Assembly (NCBI GenBank): GCA_015488215.1
Contig: WFOE01000042.1
Location: 1 to 47,237 of the forward strand
DNA length: 47,237 bases
Direction: 5' to 3'
From: Planctomycetales bacterium
GTDB taxonomy: Bacteria; Planctomycetota; Planctomycetia; Pirellulales; S012-138
The notes beneath the pieces are model-generated. The model saw only the letters and a program-made list of their open reading frames with translations. It was not told the DNA's origin and ran no database searches. Made by a program: the position numbers and the translations under genes. Of the stretch, positions 24,805 to 35,599 are shown piece after piece (position 1 is the stretch's first letter; the number at the start of each line of letters is the position of its first letter).

Positions 24805-25914
24805 ATGCAACGCACCTACCGCGTGGGAGTGATCGGTCACACGGGCCGAGGGAACTACGGGCACGGGCTGGAGCGGGTGTGGCTCGACGTGCCCGGCTGC
24901 CAGGTGATGGCCGTGGCCGATCCCGACAAAAACGGCCTGGCCCAAGCGATGCGGCGCACCGGGGCCAGGCGGGCCTACCGCGATTACCGGCAGATGCTCG
25001 ATCGGGAAAAGCTGGACATCGTGGCTGTGGCTCCCCGCTGGATCGACCAGCACTGCCAGATGGTGGTGGCCGCTGCGGAACGGGGATGCCACATCTACCT
25101 GGAAAAGCCGATGTGCCGCACGCTGGAAGAAGCCGACCGAATGGTCGCCGCCTGCGAAAAACATCACGTCAAGCTGGCCATCGCCCACCAGACGCGCTAC
25201 AGTCCCAAGCTGCCCGTAGTGAAGGAGCTGCTGGCCTCGGGCCGGCTGGGACAGGTGTTGGAGTTTCGCGGTCGGGGCAAGGAAGACCATCGCGGCGGTG
25301 GCGAGGACCTCTGGGTGCTGGGCACCCACATCATGGACCTCATCCGCGCCCTGGGCGGACGCCCCCGGTGGTGCATGGCCCGGGTAACGCAACAGGGACA
25401 CGACGTGACGGCCCGGGACGTGGCTCCCGGCAACGAAGGAATCGGCCCCCTGGCCGGCGACAACGTGACTGCCATGTACGCGCTGGAAGGCGGAGCCACG
25501 GCCTATTTCGCTTCGCGGCGTCGGGCCGCGGGCAAGCCCAGCCGGTTCGGGCTTACCATCTACGGCACCGCCGGGGTGCTGGAACTGCACACCGGCTACC
25601 TGCCTCCGATCAAGCTGTTGCCAGATAGTTCCTGGACCCCGGGCCGAACGGGCCGCCGGTGGCTGGACGTTTCTTCCCGCGGAGTGGGCAAGCCCGAAAC
25701 CCTTGAGGACCGGGGACTGCACGGAGGCAACGTGCTGGCAGTCAAGGACTTGATTCGGGCCATCGAAACCGACACCCAGCCGGAGAGCAACGTCTACGAA
25801 GCCCGCGCCGCCACCGAGATGATCGTGGCCGTGTTCGAATCGCACCGGCTGCGGGCTCCGGCCGCGTTCCCCCTGCAAAACCGCAAAAACCCGCTAGAGA
25901 TGCTGCCGCAATAG
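24805..25914 (+). CDS. Gfo/Idh/MocA family oxidoreductase
   Basis: NAD(P)-dependent sugar or polyol oxidoreductase of 369 aa. The N-terminal Rossmann segment is VGVIGHTGRGNYGHG, a looser glycine motif than the usual GxGxxG. The family motif EKP occurs in YLEKPMCRTLEEAD near residue 105, and the catalytic region HIMDLIRALGG fits the C-terminal alpha/beta domain. These proteins are abundant in planctomycetes and often act on unusual sugars; the substrate cannot be told here. The ATG has GGGAG 7 nt upstream and the longer track ORF is not supported. Confidence 0.88.
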   Translation: MQRTYRVGVIGHTGRGNYGHGLERVWLDVPGCQVMAVADPDKNGLAQAMRRTGARRAYRDYRQMLDREKLDIVAVAPRWIDQHCQMVVAAAERGCHIYLEKPMCRTLEEADRMVAACEKHHVKLAIAHQTRYSPKLPVVKELLASGRLGQVLEFRGRGKEDHRGGGEDLWVLGTHIMDLIRALGGRPRWCMARVTQQGHDVTARDVAPGNEGIGPLAGDNVTAMYALEGGATAYFASRRRAAGKPSRFGLTIYGTAGVLELHTGYLPPIKLLPDSSWTPGRTGRRWLDVSSRGVGKPETLEDRGLHGGNVLAVKDLIRAIETDTQPESNVYEARAATEMIVAVFESHRLRAPAAFPLQNRKNPLEMLPQ

Positions 25915-25927
25915 ACCGTCGCCGTTG

Positions 25928-26110
25928 CGCGGAGCCGGCGCTCCGCGGGGCTTGCGGCTTGCGCCGTGCGCCTTGCGCGAAGAGCTTCCGCTCCAACGCA
26001 AGAACGAGCGACAATTCTTGCCAACGGCGAGCCGCCAGCTTTGCTTTAGCTGGCGGAGGAGAAACAACGAGCAAACGCTTCTACTTGCCTCCCCAGACTA
26101 AAGTCCGGGG
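25928..26110 (+). repeat. Hairpin-repeat block R9
   Basis: Lies between the convergent Gfo/Idh and ATP sulfurylase genes. It holds a perfect hairpin CGCGGAGC-CGGC-GCTCCGCG (25928-25947) 13 nt after the stop, heptads (25951-25979), a TTCC hairpin (25982-25993), GCAAGAA-N10-TTCTTGC (25998-26021), a core hairpin CCGCCAGC / GCTGGCGG with an enlarged 9-nt loop (26032-26056), and a reversed core with one mismatch (26091-26110). It contains the cleanest order heptad, TTCC hairpin, CAAGAA hairpin, core. Confidence 0.84.
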
Positions 26111-26153
26111 CTCGCGGGAACCCCGGCCAGCAATGGAGCCGCTGGCCCGCCGG

Positions 26154-27434
26154 TCAGGCCGAAGCGCTTTGCCGGCCGCTCATCGCTTCGGCCAGGATGC
26201 GGGCGGTGCTGGGGCGCATGATCCGCGGGTCCACCTCGCGGCCTTCCATCAGCGCCCGACGCACCTCCTTGCCGGAGATCATCACCGGCTTTTCGTCCGG
26301 GTGGTTTTCCATCAGATCGACCCGGCCAATCGATTCGTAGTAGGCGGCAAAGCCGACCTTGAGCGGCTGGATGAGCAACTGGCCGGGCAACTGGTCGAAG
26401 ATGGCCTGGGCGTCGAAATCGCCCCAGATGGCCGTGCCGTCGTGGTAAGGGGCGTCGGCGTGCTTGCGGCCGATGATGATGTGCGAAAACCCGTAGTTCT
26501 GCCGGTAGATGGCGTGCATGACCGCCTCCTTGGGTCCGGCGTAGAACATCTTCATGTCCAGCGCCACCAGGATCACGCGGTCCGGGACCGACTCGCCCAG
26601 CGGCTCCCACACGGCCGGGTCGCTGTCGCCTTCGCCCAGGGAGCGGCTTTCGATCAGGGCTTCGTAGGTGCGCATGCGCACCTCGGCGCTGACGTCGTCG
26701 GACTTGGTTTCGCCCACCAGCGGGTTCAGGCACGCCCCGGCGTTGTAGCCCTGACGCAGTAGCTCCTCCAGCCCATAGACCAGGGCGTACTCGTGAGCGC
26801 GGTGCAGGGGGTTTCGGGTCTGGAAGGCCACGGCCCGCTCCCAGCCTTTGTCGACCAGAAGCTGCCGCACTTCCCGGGGCGAAAGCAGGTACTTGCCGAA
26901 GGCCGGATGCTTGGGCTGCGGCAGAGCCCACAACCGCCCGCCCAGCAGATGGGTCTTGTCCGCTTCGTTCTTGAGCACCATGTCCCCGCCGGGGTGATCC
27001 GTGCGGGAGGTGCCATAGACGCTCTCCAGGTACCCCTGTTTGTCCCAGGGGTAGATGTCCGTGATTTCCAGCTTGCCGACCACCTCGCCCCGGGAGTTGA
27101 CCAGAGCGACGGTCTGATCGAGCGAAAGCCCCCGGGCCACTTCTTCCGTGACCGGCAGGGCGAGCGGAATGGTCCACGCCCAACGGCCCTGGGTGTTTTC
27201 CAGCACTCCTTCTTCCAGCACCCGCTGCCAGGTGGAGCGGTCCATCGGGCCTTCCAGGGGGCTCAACGCCCCGTCGGCTATCCGGTACACGACCGACAAG
27301 TCCCCGTCGCTTACCGGCACCTGGGGCCAGGTGGCCGCCTGGGCCAGCAGTTCCTGGTGTTGTTCTTCGGGAATGGTACGGCAAACCGGCTCTTGCAAGC
27401 CGCCGTGCGGGGGCAGGGGTACCTGGTGGCTCAT
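26154..27434 (-). CDS. sat: ATP sulfurylase (sulfate adenylyltransferase)
   Basis: Converts ATP and sulfate to adenosine 5'-phosphosulfate and pyrophosphate, the first step of sulfate activation. It has 426 aa, with no fused APS kinase domain. The catalytic motif [10 protein letters not shown] lies at about 205-214, followed by [10 protein letters not shown] and the second nucleotide loop [11 protein letters not shown], and it ends with SGKEVRRAL. The ATG at 27434 has GGAAAG 7 nt upstream, so the track start five codons earlier is not preferred. No cysC, cysH or aps genes are adjacent, so the pathway direction (assimilation is most likely) is inference. Confidence 0.95.
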   Translation of the reverse strand: MSHQVPLPPHGGLQEPVCRTIPEEQHQELLAQAATWPQVPVSDGDLSVVYRIADGALSPLEGPMDRSTWQRVLEEGVLENTQGRWAWTIPLALPVTEEVARGLSLDQTVALVNSRGEVVGKLEITDIYPWDKQGYLESVYGTSRTDHPGGDMVLKNEADKTHLLGGRLWALPQPKHPAFGKYLLSPREVRQLLVDKGWERAVAFQTRNPLHRAHEYALVYGLEELLRQGYNAGACLNPLVGETKSDDVSAEVRMRTYEALIESRSLGEGDSDPAVWEPLGESVPDRVILVALDMKMFYAGPKEAVMHAIYRQNYGFSHIIIGRKHADAPYHDGTAIWGDFDAQAIFDQLPGQLLIQPLKVGFAAYYESIGRVDLMENHPDEKPVMISGKEVRRALMEGREVDPRIMRPSTARILAEAMSGRQSASA

Positions 27435-27513
27435 CTTCGTTCTTTCCATTCCAGCAAAAAACGAGGCTTCCGTGGTTCTTCGGTCCGTTTATCCATCCGC
27501 GCCGCCGAGCGAG

Positions 27514-27850
27514 CCGCCGACTTCAGCTAGCGGAGGCGGCTCCAGCCGCAGCCACTGGGTGCTTCCGCACCGAGCGGGAATAGGCTTGCGGCTTGCGCCG
27601 TGCGCCTTGCGGAAGGTGCTTCCGCACCAGCGCAAGAATAATCGCCGACTCTTGCAATTCGGCGAGCCGCCGACTTTAGTCGGCGGAGGACGGCGAGCCG
27701 GGAGCTTTAGCTCCCGGAGGACGGCACGGCCGTGGGCGACTGGGTGCTTCCGCACCGATGCAGGAATAGGCGTTTTTTGCAACCGGCCCTCCCCGGACTG
27801 AAGTCCGGGGCTCGCCGCGAAGTCCGCGTCTTGCCGCGAAATCCGGGCTT
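27514..27850 (+). repeat. Hairpin-repeat block R10 (richest copy)
   Basis: Occupies most of the 508-base gap between sat and ilvC. It holds a diverged core (27514-27533), GCGGC-TCCA-GCCGC (27536-27549), GGTGCTTCCGCACC (27558-27571), CTTGCGN heptads (27581-27612), GGTGCTTCCGCACC (27615-27628), GCAAGA / TCTTGC (27632-27655), a core CCGCCGACTTTAGTCGGCGG (27667-27686), a core CCGGGAGCTTTAGCTCCCGG (27698-27717) only 11 nt later, GACGGC-ACG-GCCGTG (27720-27734), GGTGCTTCCGCACC (27743-27756), a reversed core CCCCGGACTGAAGTCCGGGG (27791-27810), then decaying right halves to about 27850. Both flanking genes are on the opposite strand. Bases 27435-27510 and 27851-27942 show nothing else recognised. Confidence 0.88.
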
Positions 27851-27942
27851 ACCGGACGCGGGCTACCGTTCGCCTGGCGGTGTACTCAATCGCTATACAT
27901 CCGCACTTCGGCGTGGGGGTTTTCCGTTTGGGGTAACGGGTA

Positions 27943-28950
27943 CTACTCCACTTTTTTGTCTTCGATCCAGGGCATCAGCTCCCGCAGCCGCCGGCCCACC
28001 TGTTCGATCAGGTGCTGGCGGTGGCGGCGGCGCATGGCCTTGAAGGCCGGGGCGTTGGCCTTGTTTTCCAGGATCCATTCGCGGGCGAACTGGCCGTTTT
28101 GCACTTCGGCCAGGATGCGTTTCATCTCCTGCCGCACCTGGTCGTTGATGACCCGGGGACCGCGGGTGTAGTCGCCGTACTCGGCCGTGTTCGACACGCT
28201 GTAGCGCATGTAGGAAAGCCCGCCTTCGTAGAACAGGTCCACGATCAGCTTCAGCTCGTGCAGGCATTCGAAGTAGGCCATCTCGGGCTGGTAGCCGGCT
28301 TCGACCAGGGTTTCAAACGCGGCCAGAATCAGGTGGCTCACCCCGCCGCACAGGACCACCTGCTCGCCGAACAGGTCGGTTTCGGTTTCTTCGGCAAACG
28401 TGGTTTGCAGCACTCCGGCCCGGGTGCCGCCGATTCCCTTGGCGTAGGCCAACCCCAGGCGGAACGACTCCTCGCTGGCTCCCTGGCTGGTGGCAATCAG
28501 GCAGGGGACGCCCGCCCCACGCACGTATTCGCTGCGCACCAGGTGGCCGGGTCCTTTCGGGGCGACCAGCACCACGTCCACTCCCTCGGGCGGTTCAATC
28601 TGGCCGAAATGCACGTTGAACCCGTGCGAACACATGAGCAGCTTGCCCGGGGTCAGATGCGGCCTCACCTGCCGTCGGTAGATATCGGCTTGGACCTCGT
28701 CGGGCAGCAGGATGTTGACCAGGTCGCCCTGCTGGACGGCTTCCTCGATGGAGAGCGGCTCGAATCCGTCCCGCTTGGCCGCTTCGTAGTTGGCTCCGCC
28801 GGGGCGTTGGGCCACGATGACCTTCACGCCGCTGTCGCGCAGGTTCAGGGCATGGGCGTGTCCCTGCGAACCGTAGCCCAGAATGGCCACCGTTTTGCCC
28901 TCAAGTAGCGAAAGGTCGGCGTCGTTGTCGTAGTAGATTTTGGCGCTCAT
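27943..28950 (-). CDS. ilvC: Ketol-acid reductoisomerase
   Basis: Second common enzyme of valine, leucine and isoleucine synthesis: NADPH-dependent isomeroreduction of acetolactate or acetohydroxybutyrate. It has 335 aa, the short class I form. It shows the Rossmann motif GYGSQG (25-30) with [11 protein letters not shown], then [11 protein letters not shown] and the Mg-binding helical C-terminal domain ([23 protein letters not shown]). The ATG at 28950 is used because the protein begins MSAKIYYD as in relatives; the 69-residue extension in the track is rejected. It lies downstream of ilvN on the same strand with a 106-base gap. Confidence 0.97.
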   Translation of the reverse strand: MSAKIYYDNDADLSLLEGKTVAILGYGSQGHAHALNLRDSGVKVIVAQRPGGANYEAAKRDGFEPLSIEEAVQQGDLVNILLPDEVQADIYRRQVRPHLTPGKLLMCSHGFNVHFGQIEPPEGVDVVLVAPKGPGHLVRSEYVRGAGVPCLIATSQGASEESFRLGLAYAKGIGGTRAGVLQTTFAEETETDLFGEQVVLCGGVSHLILAAFETLVEAGYQPEMAYFECLHELKLIVDLFYEGGLSYMRYSVSNTAEYGDYTRGPRVINDQVRQEMKRILAEVQNGQFAREWILENKANAPAFKAMRRRHRQHLIEQVGRRLRELMPWIEDKKVE

Positions 28951-29056
28951 GGTCTTTTCGTCGCGTTGGAGTAGGAAACAGGCAGGGTTTACGTTCCGCA
29001 GTGGGTCATGTGCCGGGCATCGCCTTCCCGGGTCGGGGGCCAGGCCGCGGGCATGT

Positions 29057-29596
29057 TCAAGCCGCGTGGGTATCCTGGCCGGAATTGTCCTGTCCGGCGT
29101 AGCCGCGGCCACGGACCATGGCAATGCGGCCGCTGCGCACCAGCTCGATGATGCCAAAGGGGCGCATTACGTCGATGAACGCGTCGATCTTGGACTCCTT
29201 GCCGGAGATTTCGATCATCACCTGGTCGCCGCTCACATCGACAATCCGGCCGCGGAAAATCTGCGTCAGCTCGTGCACCTCGCTCCGCTTGCCGCCGGCC
29301 GGGGCCTGCACCTTGATGAGCATCAGGTCGCGTTCCACGTAGTCCCGGGCCGAAATATCGTCCACCCGCACCACGGTGACAATCTTTTCCAACTGTTTGC
29401 GCACTTGTTCCAGCACCCGGTCGTCGCCGATGACGACGAAGGTCATCCGCGACAGCTTGGGGTTTTCCGTCTCGCCCACGGCCAGGCTTTCGATGTTGTA
29501 GCCGCGCGAGGCGAGCATGCCGGAGATTTGGGCCAGCACCCCCGGCACGTTCTGCACCAGGGCCGAAAGCACGTGTCGCATGTTCGTTTGGGCCAT
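29057..29596 (-). CDS. ilvN: Acetolactate synthase small (regulatory) subunit
   Basis: Regulatory subunit of acetohydroxyacid synthase, which confers valine feedback control. It has 179 aa, typical of the longer ilvN/ilvH form. It begins with an ACT domain ([20 protein letters not shown]), with [11 protein letters not shown] as the second conserved piece, followed by the C-terminal domain ([19 protein letters not shown]). The start at MAQTN is preferred over the 34-codon longer reading because homology begins there and GGGGAT lies upstream. The catalytic subunit gene ilvB is not in this window. The likely transcript is apt-ilvN-ilvC. Confidence 0.94.
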   Translation of the reverse strand: MAQTNMRHVLSALVQNVPGVLAQISGMLASRGYNIESLAVGETENPKLSRMTFVVIGDDRVLEQVRKQLEKIVTVVRVDDISARDYVERDLMLIKVQAPAGGKRSEVHELTQIFRGRIVDVSGDQVMIEISGKESKIDAFIDVMRPFGIIELVRSGRIAMVRGRGYAGQDNSGQDTHAA

Positions 29597-29740
29597 TGGC
29601 GATCCCCAAGGGAAGGAAACCGGCGGTCGGGCCGCTTCGTTCGGGCGGGGGAAGAAAACTATTGTGGCGATATTAGTCCTGGCTGACCAGGGCGGCAAGG
29701 GCCAGCCGGCGCCCTCGTTCGGTTCGGCCGAAAACCCCGC

Positions 29741-30274
29741 CTAGTCGTACTCGATCAGCGCCCAGGGGCGATAACGCTGGATGCGCTGCCAGCCGGGCAG
29801 ACCTTTGAGCACGATAAGAAACGCGCATCCAGCCACTTCGGCCCCGCAGCGCTCCACCAGCCGGCAGCAGGCTTCCACCGTGCCGCCGGTGGCCAGCAGG
29901 TCGTCGACCACCAGCACCCGCTGGCCCGGCTCGATTCCGTCGATATGCACCTCCAGCGAATCGGTCCCGTATTCCAGCTCGTAGTGGAAGGCATGCGTAT
30001 CAAAAGGGAGCTTGCCCGGCTTGCGGATGGGCACGAACCCGGCGTTCAGTTCCAGGGCCAGGGGGGCGGCGAAGATGAACCCGCGGGCTTCGGCCGCCGC
30101 CACCACGTCGATCCGCTCCTGGCGATAGTGTTCGGTCATGCGGTGGACCGCTTCGCGAAACGCCTCCGGGTGACGCAAAAGCGGCGTAATGTCCCGAAAC
30201 AAAATCCCCGGCTTGGGAAAGTCCGGGATGTCGCGGATGAACTGCTTCAGGTCTAAAGTGTCCGAGGTGCTCAT
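29741..30274 (-). CDS. apt: Adenine phosphoribosyltransferase
   Basis: Salvages adenine with PRPP to AMP in the cytoplasm. It has 177 aa, standard length. It begins [19 protein letters not shown], a hallmark of the family, and carries the PRPP-binding motif [14 protein letters not shown] at about 119-132, with AEARGF near 61-66. GGAAGG stands 8 nt before the ATG. It sits upstream of ilvN on the same strand with a 144-base gap, so cotranscription is possible but not shown. Confidence 0.96.
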   Translation of the reverse strand: MSTSDTLDLKQFIRDIPDFPKPGILFRDITPLLRHPEAFREAVHRMTEHYRQERIDVVAAAEARGFIFAAPLALELNAGFVPIRKPGKLPFDTHAFHYELEYGTDSLEVHIDGIEPGQRVLVVDDLLATGGTVEACCRLVERCGAEVAGCAFLIVLKGLPGWQRIQRYRPWALIEYD

Positions 30275-30375
30275 GACCGGCTTCCTTCCACGTGGTTAGA
30301 ATCCGCCGATACCGGGGGCAAGTATAACCCATCTTCCGGCTCAGCCGGAGAGCATCGCGTCTTTTACTCGCCAGT

Positions 30376-31161
30376 TCAATAACGCCGCGAAAGCATCCAC
30401 CGCACCGGGCCGGGAAGCCAGCGCACCACGCGGTACAGACACCAACTGCTGGCGTCGGGGAACAGTTCCTTCTTGCCCCGCCGCAGGGCGCGCAGCGTGC
30501 GCCGGGCCACCGTCTCGGGGCTGACCGGCCGGGAGCTGCGCCACGGGGTGTCGCGGCTCTTGTCCAGCACCGAGTCGAAAAACTCCGTATCGGTCGTGGC
30601 CGGATGCACCAGCAGCAGGTGGATGCCGCGTTGGCTCAGCTCGGGCCGCAGGGCTTCGCTCAGCCCCCGCAGGGCGAACTTGCTGGCCGTGTACTCGGCC
30701 ATCATCGGCAGCGGCACGTAGGAGAGAATCGACCCGATGTTGACCACCGCCCCGCGGCCCCCTCGCTCCAGATAGGGAACGCCCCGGCGGATCATCTCCG
30801 CGGCGGCGAACAGGTTCAGCTCCATCACCTGCCGCAGACGTTCCGGCGCAGCGTCAAGAAACGGCCCCAAGGCGCCCACGCCCGCGTTGTTAACCAGCAA
30901 ATCCAACGCTCCCCAGTGCCGCTCCACTTGGGCGTAGATAGCTTGCCGCACCTGGGGCTGGGTCAGGTCCCCGGCCACCACTAGGGCTTGCCCTCCGGCT
31001 TGTTCGACCTGCCGGGCCACTTGTTCCAGCTTGTCGCTGCTTCGGGCGGTAAGCAGCACGTGGGCCCCTTGGTCGGCCAATTCCAGGGCCAGGGCGCGGC
31101 CGATGCCTCGGGAAGCTCCCGTAAGCACCACCCGCAACGGTTGTTCCCGGTGTTGGTTCAT
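30376..31161 (-). CDS. Short-chain dehydrogenase/reductase
   Basis: Classical SDR oxidoreductase of 261 aa. It shows the cofactor motif TGASRGIG (14-21), NNAG (91-94), the catalytic S144, Y157 and K161 (YTASK), and a basic C-terminus (VRWLPGPVRWMLSRRY) that may associate with membranes. An Arg near the end of the second beta strand suggests NADP preference, a tentative reading. The track ORF is 694 aa only because the frame stays open through the neighbouring gene; the ATG at 31161 is where the SDR fold begins. The substrate is unknown. Confidence 0.9.
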   Translation of the reverse strand: MNQHREQPLRVVLTGASRGIGRALALELADQGAHVLLTARSSDKLEQVARQVEQAGGQALVVAGDLTQPQVRQAIYAQVERHWGALDLLVNNAGVGALGPFLDAAPERLRQVMELNLFAAAEMIRRGVPYLERGGRGAVVNIGSILSYVPLPMMAEYTASKFALRGLSEALRPELSQRGIHLLLVHPATTDTEFFDSVLDKSRDTPWRSSRPVSPETVARRTLRALRRGKKELFPDASSWCLYRVVRWLPGPVRWMLSRRY

Positions 31162-31316
31162 CGCTGGAAGCCGCTCGCACACTGGGGCGAAGTTATACAG
31201 GATGGATTCCCGGCCCTCCGTCCTACGGTCCGGCAAACGCCGGGCAAAAGCAAGACGTACCAGCTTGGTGCAGTTTCCGCCCTCGGTGTGTCGGCCCGCA
31301 GTGCCTGCTGCGGAAA

Positions 31317-32432
31317 TCAATCGTCCACGACGGAGATGCCCCGGGACTCCAACAGCTCCACGCCTGCATCGGTTACCCAGGTGCCGGTCAAGTCGACCAG
31401 TTGCAGCCGGGGCAGTTTGAGCAGATGGGGCATCCCGTGATCGGTCACTTCGGTGAAGGCAAGGTCCAGTTCCTGAAGCTGCCGCAGCGGGGCCAGCAGA
31501 GCCAGATCGTCGTCGGCAATCGGGTTGCGCGCCAGGCTCAGTTTCCGAAGCTGTTCCAGTTGGGCGATCCCTCGCAGCGACTCGCCCCGAAGCTGGCAAT
31601 CGTAGGCGGCCAGGTGTTCCAGCCGCGGGCAGTTTTTGAGCTGCGCCCACTGCCGGGCCGAAGGGGCCAGCGTTTGCCGCAAAAGGGCAACGGGCAGCTC
31701 TTCGCGCAGTCGCGGATCCATTTCCGGCAAACCGACGAACACCCCCCGCAGGTGCCGCAACCGCGCGAGCCGGTCCAGGTCGCGTCCCGGGTCCAGAGAG
31801 CGTACGGCCACGAACCACACGCGGCGAAAAATCGGGAGCCTGCCTCCCAACAGGTCGTCCAGCCAATCGAGCGTCTGCTCTTCTTCGGTGGTGAGCGAAA
31901 TCGCTTGGGCCACATCGGGGGCACCCAAGTGCTGCTGGAGCCATTGGGCGTCCCGGTCGAGGTCGCGCCTCAGTTGGGAGACAACGCGCTGGTCGTGCTG
32001 CCCGGACGACCACACGGCCACCAGCAAAGCCGCGGCGGCCACCAGGGCAAACAGCCGAGGAAGCGTCAGCCGCCCGGGGCGAGGCTGGGCCAGCCACCGC
32101 CGCACAAGGTGCGTTCCGGCAATCGCCAGAGCAAACCACAACACCAGGTCGGCCGCCAAGGCCCAGGCCGAAGCCTGTTCCAGGGAATCCCAAAACTGCC
32201 ACCGCTTGCCAAGCGGCAGCGGCCCTCGCACCCGACGCACGGCAAACTCCCAGGGCCAGCCGTGACGCAGCAGAGTGCCGTCGGCCTCGTAGCCCAAGGC
32301 GGCCGCCAGACTCACCAGAACCACCAAGCTCCAAAGCGCCCAAACCGCTTTCCACCACAGCGAGCCGGGCTGGGAGACTTCCGGCTCCGGCGAAGCTTGC
32401 TCGGCCGGGGTTTGCGGGCAGGGGGTGCTCAT
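31317..32432 (-). CDS. Membrane protein with C-terminal leucine-rich repeats
   Basis: A 371-aa protein with a Pro/Glu-rich N-terminus, three hydrophobic segments (about 28-47, 90-110 and 124-142), a charged middle region (SLTTEEEQTLDWLDDLLGG) and C-terminal leucine-rich repeats of about 24 residues (LEHLAAYDCQLRG, LRKLSLARNPIADD, LQELDLAFTEVTDHG, LQLVDLTGTWVTDAG). The repeat spacing resembles cysteine-less versions of RNase-inhibitor/AMN1-type repeats common in planctomycetes. The start codon overlaps the stop of the upstream dehydrogenase (ATGA), so translation is coupled. Role unknown; protein binding is the usual guess for LRRs. Confidence 0.82.
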   Translation of the reverse strand: MSTPCPQTPAEQASPEPEVSQPGSLWWKAVWALWSLVVLVSLAAALGYEADGTLLRHGWPWEFAVRRVRGPLPLGKRWQFWDSLEQASAWALAADLVLWFALAIAGTHLVRRWLAQPRPGRLTLPRLFALVAAAALLVAVWSSGQHDQRVVSQLRRDLDRDAQWLQQHLGAPDVAQAISLTTEEEQTLDWLDDLLGGRLPIFRRVWFVAVRSLDPGRDLDRLARLRHLRGVFVGLPEMDPRLREELPVALLRQTLAPSARQWAQLKNCPRLEHLAAYDCQLRGESLRGIAQLEQLRKLSLARNPIADDDLALLAPLRQLQELDLAFTEVTDHGMPHLLKLPRLQLVDLTGTWVTDAGVELLESRGISVVDD

Positions 32433-33496
32433 TCTTCCAACAGCGGCGGCAGAGGCACATGGAGCCGCTGGGCCAGTTGGACCAAGGGGGCCCAGTTGCC
32501 CGGGTCGATTGGGATTCCCTCGCGACGGCGCGTTTGTTCGGTGCGGCGCTCCGGGTCCCCGGGCAGGAGGATTTCTTCCACCCCTTCGGCCCGGGGACAC
32601 CCGCGCAGAAACGCCACCAGTTGCTTCAGCTCCTGTGCAAAGTGGTTCCAACCGCGGCCCAGCCGACTGGGACTGATGACCTGCATATAGACGCAATTGC
32701 CTTTCTGGTTAATGGGCACCTCGCGGCTGGTGACACCGCCGGAGAGGGCCCCGGCGAAGATTTCTACCATCAGCGCCAGGCCGAACCCCTTGTACGTCTG
32801 CCCCGGTCCGCCCATGGGCAGGATGGTGCCCGGCGGCTCGCCGTAGAGGGCGTTCGGATCGGTGGTGGGCCGTCCTTGGGCATCCAGCAGCCAGCCTTCG
32901 GGACACGGCTGGCCGGCCAGTCGCCGCAGCCGCACTTTGCCTTCGGCCGTGGCGCTGGTGCCGAAGTCCAGGATCAGCGGCTCTTCGTCGTAGGGAACGC
33001 CGAAAGCAATCGGGTTGGTGCCCAGGCGAGGGGCGGTTCCACCCGGGGGAGCCACGCGGCGGGTGGCCCCGTGCGTGTTGGCCATGATGATTGCCACCCG
33101 ATTGTGCTCGGCGGCCTGCTGGCAGTATTCACCCAGGCGGCCGATGTGGGCGCAGCGAATCAGCGTGCCCACGCACACGGCCTGGTCTGCCGTGCGGCGG
33201 ATGAGCAGGTCCATCATCCGCCGGGCCTGGACCTGGCCCAGCCCCCAGTGGGCGTCGGCGCTTACGGCCTCGGGCCGGTCGAGGAACACTTCCAGCTCCA
33301 CGCCGCTGCGAACGTTGCCTTGGGCCATCTCGTCCAGGTAATAGGGGATGCGCATCACCCCGTGCGAGTCGTGCCCGCAGAGGTTCGCCTGCACCAGGCT
33401 GCGGGCCACAAGAGGCGCTTCTTCTTCCACCACGCCGCCGCGGCGGAGCAAATCGGTGGCAAACTCGACCAGTGCTTCGTAACTTACCCGGGGCAT
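32429..33496 (-). CDS. Malate/L-lactate (Ldh) family dehydrogenase
   Basis: NAD(P)-dependent 2-hydroxyacid dehydrogenase of the family that includes ureidoglycolate, sulfolactate and type-2 malate dehydrogenases, 355 aa. The family segment CGHDSHGVMRIPYY (about 40-53) holds the catalytic His. The nucleotide-binding part includes GTNPIAFGVP and LDFGTSATAEGKV, and GPGQTYKGFGLALMVEIFAGALSGG is typical. GGGAG precedes the ATG by about 8 nt. The last base of its stop codon overlaps the LRR gene start. The exact substrate cannot be read from the sequence. Confidence 0.9.
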   Translation of the reverse strand: MPRVSYEALVEFATDLLRRGGVVEEEAPLVARSLVQANLCGHDSHGVMRIPYYLDEMAQGNVRSGVELEVFLDRPEAVSADAHWGLGQVQARRMMDLLIRRTADQAVCVGTLIRCAHIGRLGEYCQQAAEHNRVAIIMANTHGATRRVAPPGGTAPRLGTNPIAFGVPYDEEPLILDFGTSATAEGKVRLRRLAGQPCPEGWLLDAQGRPTTDPNALYGEPPGTILPMGGPGQTYKGFGLALMVEIFAGALSGGVTSREVPINQKGNCVYMQVISPSRLGRGWNHFAQELKQLVAFLRGCPRAEGVEEILLPGDPERRTEQTRRREGIPIDPGNWAPLVQLAQRLHVPLPPLLEE

Positions 33497-33633
33497 GCAA
33501 CATCTCCCGAAGTCAGGTGCCGTCGCAGCGGATAGTCTCCCCGATGCCCCGTGGGGTTTTCAAGCCGCATGGGGGTTCGGCCCTTGCGTTTTCTGAGCAC
33601 GCCGCCAAACGAACACTCTCCCGGTGAGGCGAA

Positions 33634-33750
33634 CCCCAGACTTTCAGTCCGGGAAGAGCCAATGTTTTGGCAGTTATTCTTGCCTTGGTGCGGAAACACC
33701 TTGCTCAAGACACAAAACCCACGACACAAGACTTTCTGGTGCGGAAGCTC
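33634..33750 (-). repeat. Hairpin-repeat block R11 (decayed, reverse orientation)
   Basis: Within the 410-base gap between the Ldh-family gene and groEL. It holds a decayed core CCCCAGACTTTCAGTCCGGG (33634-33653), a decayed TTCC-type hairpin GGTGCGGAAACACC (33687-33700), a CAAGACN heptad run (33706-33732) and a GGTGCGGAAGCTC fragment (33738-33750). All modules are recognisable but mismatched, so the copy looks old. The rest of the gap holds the groEL terminator; 33497-33630 shows nothing else recognised. Confidence 0.7.
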
Positions 33751-33804
33751 TCCCCATCCTCTCACGCCCCCACGTCTCCACGCCCTCTGCCTTGGCGGGA
33801 AGCG

Positions 33805-33845
33805 AAAACAAAAAACCGGCTCTCCCCTTTGCGGGGAAAGCCGGC
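33805..33845 (-). terminator. Intrinsic terminator of groES-groEL
   Basis: On the - strand, downstream of groEL, a 12-bp stem with one mismatch (CCGGCTTTCCCC / GGGGAGAGCCGG, bases 33816-33844) is followed by TTTTTTGTTTT. It lies about 60 nt after the groEL stop. A G/C-rich stem with a U tract is the standard rho-independent form, and it is the clearest terminator in the window. Confidence 0.85.
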
Positions 33846-33906
33846 CGGGGTGGGGAAAGAGGGGGCGGACCGTTGTTTCGGTTCGCTGGGTCCCCAGGGG
33901 GGCGGA

Positions 33907-35559
<1,653 letters not shown>

Positions 35560-35599
35560 TCAGGAAAGGGAGTTAAGCACGCGGGTTCCACTGTGGCAA

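Noticed and set aside
28978-29056. Extra N-terminal coding for ilvC (track start 29157)
   Set aside because: The 69 extra residues lie in the ilvN gene and gap, and all ilvC homology begins at MSAKIYYD.
31162-32460. N-terminal extension of the 694-aa SDR ORF
   Set aside because: The extension overlaps the LRR gene in a different frame. The SDR domain starts cleanly at the ATG at 31161.
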